A stretch of DNA of 12,513 nucleotides, from the NCBI GenBank assembly GCA_039920305.1, contig JBDSEA010000229.1:1-12513 (forward strand), given 5' to 3'. Position 1 is the first letter of the stretch; each line of letters starts with the position of its first letter. Both the position numbers and the translations under genes were made by a program. The notes under the pieces are model-generated. The model saw only the letters and a program-made list of their open reading frames with translations. It ran no database searches and had not been told where the DNA came from. The stretch comes from DASRAJ01 sp039920305. Its GTDB lineage: Bacteria; Bacteroidota; Bacteroidia; Chitinophagales; UBA10324. Positions 7,476 to 12,513 of this stretch are shown here, piece by piece.

Positions 7476-8417
7476 TCAAACACCCAGTACTTTCTTAAAA
7501 TAATCATAAGTGATCTTCAACCCCTCCTCACGATTTATTTTCGGTTCCCACCCTAATAATTTCTTTGCCTTGGTGATGTCTGGCTGGCGCTGTTTGGGAT
7601 CATCCCTGGGAAGCGGCTGAAAAATAATTTTCTGCCTTGTACCGGTGAGACTGATGATCTCCTGGGCAAACTGGAGAATGGTGATCTCATCAGGATTGCC
7701 CATGTTAACAGGCAAATGATAATCGCTGAACAGCAGGCGATAAATTCCTTCTACAAGATCACTTACATAACAAAAGGAGCGGGTCTGTTTTCCATCTCCA
7801 TACACTGTTATATCTTCTCCTGAGATTGCCTGGTAAAAATGGTTGGGAAGCACCCTTCCATCATTCAACCTCATGCGGGGACCATAGGTATTGAAAATGC
7901 GGATGATGCGTGTTTCAACTCCATGGGCGTTGTGATATGCCATTGTTATTGCTTCCTGAAAACGCTTGGCCTCATCATACATGCTGCGCGGACCAACAGG
8001 ATTTACATTACCCCAGTATTCCTCAGTTTGTGGATGAACAAGCGGATCGCCATAAACTTCTGAAGTGGAGGCAACAAGGATTCGCGCGCCCTTTGCCTTT
8101 GCCAGTCCAAGGCAATTGTGAGTACCAAGTGACCCGACCTTCATGGTTTGTATTGGCCATTTCACATAGTCAACCGGAGAAGCCGGAGAGGCGAAATGCA
8201 GAATGTAATCGAGTTCACCCGAAACATGAACAAACTTTGAGATATCATGATGATGAAATGTAAAATTTGCAAGGGGGAAAAGGTGTTCGATGTTCTTCAG
8301 ATCGCCGGTGATCAGGTTATCCATCGCAATCACCTCGAAGTCTTCATTTACAAAGCGGTCACATAAGTGTGAGCCTATGAAACCGGCAGCGCCGGTAATG
8401 AGAATGTGTTTGGTCAT
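7476..8417 (-). CDS. uxs: UDP-glucuronate decarboxylase-like (UXS) extended SDR enzyme
   Basis: This is a complete 313-residue soluble protein of the extended short-chain dehydrogenase/reductase family. The N-terminal Rossmann motif GAAGFIGSH (9-17) binds NAD. The catalytic set is the Ser/Thr of STSEVYGDP (117-125), Tyr147 and Lys151 in MYDEAKRFQEA. The GPRSMYDEAKR context, the conserved Glu120 and the FNTYGPRMRLNDGRV segment (175-189) are typical of UDP-glucuronate decarboxylase, which converts UDP-glucuronate to UDP-xylose through a UDP-4-keto intermediate. UDP-xylose feeds exopolysaccharide or glycoprotein glycans. Length is normal for a single-domain bacterial UXS. There is no capsule or LPS cluster around it, and no UDP-glucose dehydrogenase (its usual substrate supplier) in the window. 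A related sugar-nucleotide epimerase/dehydratase activity is the main alternative. The ATG at 8417 directly precedes the first Rossmann strand. Confidence 0.92.
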   Translation of the reverse strand: MTKHILITGAAGFIGSHLCDRFVNEDFEVIAMDNLITGDLKNIEHLFPLANFTFHHHDISKFVHVSGELDYILHFASPASPVDYVKWPIQTMKVGSLGTHNCLGLAKAKGARILVASTSEVYGDPLVHPQTEEYWGNVNPVGPRSMYDEAKRFQEAITMAYHNAHGVETRIIRIFNTYGPRMRLNDGRVLPNHFYQAISGEDITVYGDGKQTRSFCYVSDLVEGIYRLLFSDYHLPVNMGNPDEITILQFAQEIISLTGTRQKIIFQPLPRDDPKQRQPDITKAKKLLGWEPKINREEGLKITYDYFKKVLGV

Positions 8418-8436
8418 GGGCTTATTAAGATGCGGG

Positions 8437-8444
8437 CGAAGATA
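8437..8444 (-). promoter_or_regulatory. uxs: Candidate -7 element of the UXS-like gene (TAnnTTCG variant)
   Basis: The minus strand reads TATCTTCG, one base off TAnnTTTG, 19 bases before the ATG at 8417. No -33 TTG is evident. The rest of the 257-base divergent gap (8418-8674 to the next candidate start) shows no convincing ORF, hairpin or repeat. Confidence 0.3.
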
Positions 8445-8680
8445 GCGGAATGCTTCAGTGTATGTGATGCCTGGTTGAAGCGCCAGAGTTTAATATATCA
8501 GATTTACTTATGAAGCACTTTGTACCGGTAATTTAATCTCTTTTCAATGTATCAGAGCCTTTTTTTACTGCGGAAATACACAACCAGCTTCACTATTTCA
8601 GAATAAATGCTTTACTGGATCACAAAGCGATACGGTCAAAATGGTTTTTTATTCAGGATGTTATTTCAATTTTTGTGGTA

Positions 8681-9373
8681 ATGAATTCAGCAGAAGAAGT
8701 AATAAAGGAGTTGAAAGAATTCGCTTCTTCTGAAGTAAAAAAAGGGAAGGAGCATTTCGGCATTCAGACTGCAAACAGCTATGGGCTCACCATGCCGCAA
8801 TTGCGGAGCATTGCGAAACGAGCCGGGAAAAATCATGTACTTGCGTTGAAGCTCTGGAAGACCGGAATTCATGAAGCGCAACACATTGCAGTATTCATAG
8901 CAGACCCGAAAAAATTGACAGAATCAATGATGGAGGAATGGCTGAAGGATTTCAACTCCTGGGACATCGTGGACAACTGCTGCGCAACATTATTTGCAAA
9001 AACTACTTTGGCATTTCAAAAAGCCATTGAGTGGACACAGCGTAAAAATGAATTTGAAAAGCGGGCTGGCTTTGCCATGATGGCAGTGCTTGCGGTTCAC
9101 GATAAAAAGTCAGAGAATAAAAAGTTCGAGCAGTTCTTTCCATTCATCATTTCCGAATCACATGATGAAAGAAACTTTGTAAAAAAGGCTATCAACTGGG
9201 CGCTGAGGCAAATCGGGAAACGAAATGAAATTTTGTGCATGAAAGCAATTGATGTTGCAAAGCAAATTCATAAGAAAGATGACGCCGCATCAGGTTGGAT
9301 AGCCGGCGATGCGCTGAGGGAACTGCAAAAATATCTGAAGGAGGGGCGGATAAAGAAGATCGGAATAAATTAA
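8681..9373 (+). CDS. AlkD-like DNA alkylation repair protein (HEAT-like repeats)
   Basis: This is a 230-residue, all-helical soluble protein with no signal peptide. It matches the DNA alkylation repair family (PF08713; AlkC/AlkD type), in which stacked HEAT-like repeats wrap damaged DNA and release alkylated bases such as 3-methyladenine or 7-methylguanine. The N-terminus has the family's YGLTMPQLRSIAK segment (34-46). Aromatic and charged positions I align by eye to the AlkD cleft are Trp94 and Asp98 (SWDIVD), Arg128 (KRAGFAM) and Trp173 (INWALRQIGKR), so it is probably active. I chose the ATG at 8681; a GTG two codons upstream (8675) is also in frame but less likely. It is divergent from uxs and convergent with the next gene. 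No adaptive-response or other repair gene is nearby. Confidence 0.9.
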   Translation: MNSAEEVIKELKEFASSEVKKGKEHFGIQTANSYGLTMPQLRSIAKRAGKNHVLALKLWKTGIHEAQHIAVFIADPKKLTESMMEEWLKDFNSWDIVDNCCATLFAKTTLAFQKAIEWTQRKNEFEKRAGFAMMAVLAVHDKKSENKKFEQFFPFIISESHDERNFVKKAINWALRQIGKRNEILCMKAIDVAKQIHKKDDAASGWIAGDALRELQKYLKEGRIKKIGIN

Positions 9374-9466
9374 CTACTGATCCAACCATAGATTCAGATT
9401 AATCGGGGATAATGAAAGATTCCGTTCATATTAAAAAGGCAACAAAATTTAAAGCGAGTCCTTAAG

Positions 9467-9859
9467 TCATTTCACCCAGCCCTGCTTCCTGTACAATTCA
9501 ATTCCTTTCTTAAACATTGCGTTTAATTCTTTTTCCACTACCTGTTCTTCTTTCTTAAAATGAAAACAGGATTTTCCGTCAAGGCATTTCATTGTTACCG
9601 GGGCAATGGAATTGAATTCTTCAGGGTTGATATAATTACAGAAAAAGTAAAAGCTCACGTTATCTTTTCTGATCAGTGCCGAAGCGAAATACATTCCTGG
9701 TACCATTTCCTTTTTATGACCGTATGGTGCTGATACATTCCCAATCACCTCAATTGCATCATCCTTATTTATCTTTTGAACCAGCGGTGGACAATTTTCT
9801 TCCATCACTTTTTTCAATACTGAAAAAATTTTCTTACTGATTTCCGGAGCGATCGGCAT
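9467..9859 (-). CDS. Small conserved protein of uncertain family (DUF1801-like?)
   Basis: This is a complete 130-residue soluble protein. A helical N-terminus (8-32) leads into alternating strands (EVIGNVSAP, MYFASALIRKDNVSFYFF), then a Cys-containing KCLDGKSCFHFKK segment (91-103), a charged helix and a final KKGIELYRKQGWVK. The late GKSCFHFKK plus C-terminal QGW layout recalls Bacteroidota proteins annotated as DUF1801-like, but I am not certain of the family and assign no function. It has no signal peptide. It converges on the AlkD-like gene with a 93-base gap (a weak ATGAA/TTCAT hairpin only). It is divergent from the propeller gene. The ATG at 9859 has only an A/T-rich leader before it. 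Confidence 0.75.
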   Translation of the reverse strand: MPIAPEISKKIFSVLKKVMEENCPPLVQKINKDDAIEVIGNVSAPYGHKKEMVPGMYFASALIRKDNVSFYFFCNYINPEEFNSIAPVTMKCLDGKSCFHFKKEEQVVEKELNAMFKKGIELYRKQGWVK

Positions 9860-9933
9860 AAATTTTTTTTAAGTTCGAAAAATACAAACTGAATAACATT
9901 TTTGACCTTTCACTTTATTGTAGCTTGGAAGCA

Positions 9934-9941
9934 TATTTTTG
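9934..9941 (+). promoter_or_regulatory. Candidate -7 promoter element of the Asp-box propeller gene
   Basis: TATTTTTG matches TAnnTTTG exactly and lies 20 bases before the ATG at 9962. It overlaps the reading frame that would be opened by a TTG at 9902, so it supports 9962 as the real start. TTG at 9918 is too close and TTTG at 9901 is too far to be a clear -33 partner. Confidence 0.5.
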
Positions 9942-9961
9942 ATTCTTTAAAAAACATAATA

Positions 9962-12511
9962 ATGAAAAACTTCTGTGCTTTTTCCATTGCGGTTATACTA
10001 ATATCATCCTCAGCATGGCTAATCTTAAATGAATATACTCAGAAAAACCCTGATGGCGAGTTAGAAATTAAACAGGCACAGGGAGAAGATTATTTCTTTC
10101 TTCAGCATAGCTTTCCCTATGGAAAAATAGATTATGCTGCACACCGTGATGCTGCCGCCTCTTTCAAAAAATCCAGCGCATTAAAAACAACCGATTTAAC
10201 GCAATGGGAATTTGTAGGTCCTGCCAATATCGGGGGGAGACTGGTGGATATTGAATTTGATCCTGTAAATCCTCAGATCACCTACATTGCGGCTGCGTCA
10301 GGAGGTGTTTTTAAATCTTCAGACTGGCTTGGCACGTGGGTCCCAATATTTGATAACGAAACCACCCTCTCCATGGGTGACATTGCAATTGCTCCTTCTG
10401 ATCCCAATATTATTTATGCAGGAACAGGTGAAGCCAACGGAGGCAGTGGCTCTCTCACGTATGATGCAAATGGAATTTATAAATCTGCTGATGCCGGGAG
10501 CACCTGGACGAATATCGGGTTGCAAAACACCAGCATCACCGGCAGAGTTGCAGTGCATCCCACAGATCCCGATATTGTTTTTGCGGCCACCATGGGTGAC
10601 TTATACGGTCCAACTCCAGACAGAGGATTATATAAAACATCTGACGGCGGAGCCACGTGGAACAACGTTTTGTTTGTAAATGATTCCACCGGTGTCGTTG
10701 ACGTGGTGATCAACCCTGCTGACCCGGATATAGTTTTTGCCACAACCTGGATGCGCACCCGCCATGCGAACACCAAAGATTACGCCGGAGCGGAAAGCGG
10801 TGTATGGAAATCCACCGATGGCGGCAATACCTTTTCTCAACTGGATGCCGCCAATGGACTTCCGGCTGCAGGCACCGAATACAGCCGCATCGGAATTGAT
10901 TTGTGCGCTTCAAAACCCCACGTGGTTTACTGTGTTTATATCGCAGAAGATTATTCATTTTATGGCTTGTATAGGTCAATTGATGATGGTAATACCTGGA
11001 CTGAAACCAACGATGCCGCACTCAATAACAGTATGGGTAATGGACAGGGTTACTGGTATGGCAGGGTAAAATGTGATCCCACTGATGCAGATATTTTATA
11101 CCTGATTGGATTTGATGTGTACAAGACAGATGATGGTGGCAATTCCTGGAATACCACTTTTAATTATGTTCATGTGGATCAGCATGCCATAGCCATTGAC
11201 CCGCTTGATCATGAGTATGTGCTGGCAGGAAATGACGGTGGAGTGCAGGCATCACATGATGGAGGCAGTTCCTGGAGTAATATTCCTGTTCTGCCCATCT
11301 CGCAGGTTTACCGCTCCGCAATAGATGAATCAAATCCATCCAGCCTTTTTTTCGGATTGCAGGATAATGGAACTGTTTACACCACATCGGGTGCGGTGGA
11401 TGAATATGCTGCCCTTTTTGGCGGCGATGGATTTCAATCACTTGTGGATCCGTTGAACAATCAAAACATACTCGTTGGATATCAGTATGGTAACATCTAC
11501 CGTACTTATGATGGCGGATATTCCTGGTACCCGTCAACCGGCTATGGAGCGGTTTACGGCACAGGAAACTGGAACTATCCCCTCACCGCTGATCCACAAA
11601 ACTCCAATGTGGTTTACACCGGAACCCAATCAGTTTTTAAATCAGAGGATTTTGGCGGATTCTGGTATTCCATCAGTCCTGAACTGACAACGCTGGACAA
11701 TTCAGGAACCCTGGTCTTCGGCACTATCACCTTCATTGATGTTTCTCCGCTGAACAGTGATATTATTTACGCAGGTACTGATGACGGAAAAGTATGGAAT
11801 ACATTAAACGGTGGCGGAACATGGAATGATGTTTCCTCCGGATTGCCGGACCGCTGGGTCACATGCGTGGAAACAGATCCGTTCATTGAATCCACTGCAT
11901 ATGTCACATTATCCGGTTACCGCTTCCATGACGACATGAATCACGTTTACAAAACTTCAGATGATGGAGCTACATGGGTTGACATTGGCTCAGGACTGCC
12001 GGATGTTCCCTGCAATTGCATCATCTCTGATCCTGTAATTGAAAATATTTTATATCTCGCCACTGATGTAGGGGTTTACTATACGAGTGATGCCGGTGCT
12101 TCCTGGAATCCCGCAGGTGAGGGTATTCCCATCGTAGTTTGTTCAGATCTTAAGATCCACAACCCCACCCGTACGCTTGTTGTGGGCACCTATGGAAGAA
12201 GCGCTTACAAAATAAATATTGATCTGATGCTGGGAGCGGAAGCTTTTCAAAATATGCCTTTCGATTTCTCAGTCTTCCCCAGCCCGGTACGTTCCGGAAT
12301 CGCTTCAGTAACCTATTCATTTCCGCAATCATGCATTGCTGAACTTTCGCTTTATGATATGAAGGGAAGAATGATTCGCAGCCAAAAAGCATCAGGTGAA
12401 AAAGGAAATAATAAATCAGCTTTTAATTTTAAGGATATTGAATCCGGAATGTATCTGCTGCAATTGAATGGTGGCAATGAATCATTCACACTGAAGGTGC
12501 TTGTTCAGTAG
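9962..12511 (+). CDS. Secreted Asp-box (sortilin/BNR-type) beta-propeller protein with type A T9SS tail
   Basis: This is a complete 849-residue exported protein. Residues 1-23 are a hydrophobic signal segment. After a propeptide-like stretch, the line QWEFVGPANIGGR (81-93) opens a propeller built of repeats of the sortilin/glycosyl hydrolase BNR type. I count about twelve Asp-box sites (S/T-x-D-x-G-x-T-W), clearest at 175-182, 226-233, 284-291, 339-346, 389-396, 431-438, 515-522, 665-672 and 708-715. Degenerate ones lie at 117-126, 561-568 and 614-621. Strands such as DIVFAAT precede several boxes. From about 766 the C-terminal beta-sandwich has FDFSVFPSPVRSG, ELSLYDMKGRMI and GMYLLQL and ends KVLVQ. 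This is a Por-secretion (type A) sorting tail, expected to be removed when the protein is anchored or released. Asp boxes do not show enzymatic activity by themselves. A sialidase or xyloglucanase function is not supported, because no catalytic residues are recognised. Confidence 0.93.
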   Translation: MKNFCAFSIAVILISSSAWLILNEYTQKNPDGELEIKQAQGEDYFFLQHSFPYGKIDYAAHRDAAASFKKSSALKTTDLTQWEFVGPANIGGRLVDIEFDPVNPQITYIAAASGGVFKSSDWLGTWVPIFDNETTLSMGDIAIAPSDPNIIYAGTGEANGGSGSLTYDANGIYKSADAGSTWTNIGLQNTSITGRVAVHPTDPDIVFAATMGDLYGPTPDRGLYKTSDGGATWNNVLFVNDSTGVVDVVINPADPDIVFATTWMRTRHANTKDYAGAESGVWKSTDGGNTFSQLDAANGLPAAGTEYSRIGIDLCASKPHVVYCVYIAEDYSFYGLYRSIDDGNTWTETNDAALNNSMGNGQGYWYGRVKCDPTDADILYLIGFDVYKTDDGGNSWNTTFNYVHVDQHAIAIDPLDHEYVLAGNDGGVQASHDGGSSWSNIPVLPISQVYRSAIDESNPSSLFFGLQDNGTVYTTSGAVDEYAALFGGDGFQSLVDPLNNQNILVGYQYGNIYRTYDGGYSWYPSTGYGAVYGTGNWNYPLTADPQNSNVVYTGTQSVFKSEDFGGFWYSISPELTTLDNSGTLVFGTITFIDVSPLNSDIIYAGTDDGKVWNTLNGGGTWNDVSSGLPDRWVTCVETDPFIESTAYVTLSGYRFHDDMNHVYKTSDDGATWVDIGSGLPDVPCNCIISDPVIENILYLATDVGVYYTSDAGASWNPAGEGIPIVVCSDLKIHNPTRTLVVGTYGRSAYKINIDLMLGAEAFQNMPFDFSVFPSPVRSGIASVTYSFPQSCIAELSLYDMKGRMIRSQKASGEKGNNKSAFNFKDIESGMYLLQLNGGNESFTLKVLVQ

Positions 12512-12513
12512 GA

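Noticed and set aside
9374..9466. Possible bidirectional terminator between convergent genes
   Set aside because: Only a 5-bp ATGAA/TTCAT stem is visible, without a T-tract, which is too weak to call.
9902..9961. Upstream TTG start for the propeller protein
   Set aside because: The extension contains the TATTTTTG promoter match and would bury the signal peptide, which begins naturally at the ATG at 9962.
10287..11687. Many overlapping open frames on both strands inside the propeller gene
   Set aside because: They follow the repeated Asp-box DNA and show no domains, and several are mutually exclusive shadows.
9962..12511. Sialidase or xyloglucanase assignment from the Asp boxes
   Set aside because: Asp boxes are structural, and no arginine triad, Tyr/Glu pair or GH74 catalytic aspartates could be recognised.

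Overview
The window looks like chromosomal DNA from a member of the Bacteroidota (Cytophaga/Sphingobacteria/Chitinophaga-like). Five things point there: a fused MurF-alanine racemase; two secreted proteins ending in the two classes of type IX secretion sorting domain; a small DUF4286-type protein; TAnnTTTG-type -7 promoter elements; and the near absence of Shine-Dalgarno sequences. This is an ordinary housekeeping and surface-protein region. I see no mobile element, CRISPR array, rRNA, tRNA or defence system, and no stretch over 300 bases lacks a gene.

Layout, left to right. A minus-strand secreted sulfatase with two N-terminal fibronectin type III modules starts at 1453 and runs off the left edge, so its C-terminus is missing. 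Divergent from it is a ~100-residue DUF4286-like protein (1564-1866, +), then a short secreted-protein remnant (1930-2196, +). Next come three minus-strand genes, rightmost transcribed first: a UDP-glucuronate decarboxylase-like SDR enzyme (8417-7476), a large adhesin-like protein with PKD/SprB-type modules and a type B T9SS sorting domain (7343-5019), and the bifunctional MurF-Alr enzyme (4785-2245). They have gaps of 132 and 233 bases and each has its own candidate -7 element, so they are probably separate transcription units. On the right lie a plus-strand AlkD-like DNA alkylation repair protein (8681-9373), a convergent small protein of uncertain family (9467-9859, -), and a complete plus-strand Asp-box beta-propeller protein with a type A T9SS tail (9962-12511).

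Functional links are loose. MurF-Alr makes and uses D-alanine precursors for peptidoglycan. The UXS-like enzyme would make UDP-xylose for surface glycans. The sulfatase, PKD protein and propeller protein are exported and act at or beyond the outer membrane. Nothing suggests one joint system; the shared theme is cell envelope and secretion.

The items most worth a second look are the truncated secreted protein abutting murF-alr, the modular sulfatase, a perfect 14-bp palindrome in the divergent sulfatase/DUF4286 promoter region, and the mixture of TAnnTTTG and TAnnTTCG elements.
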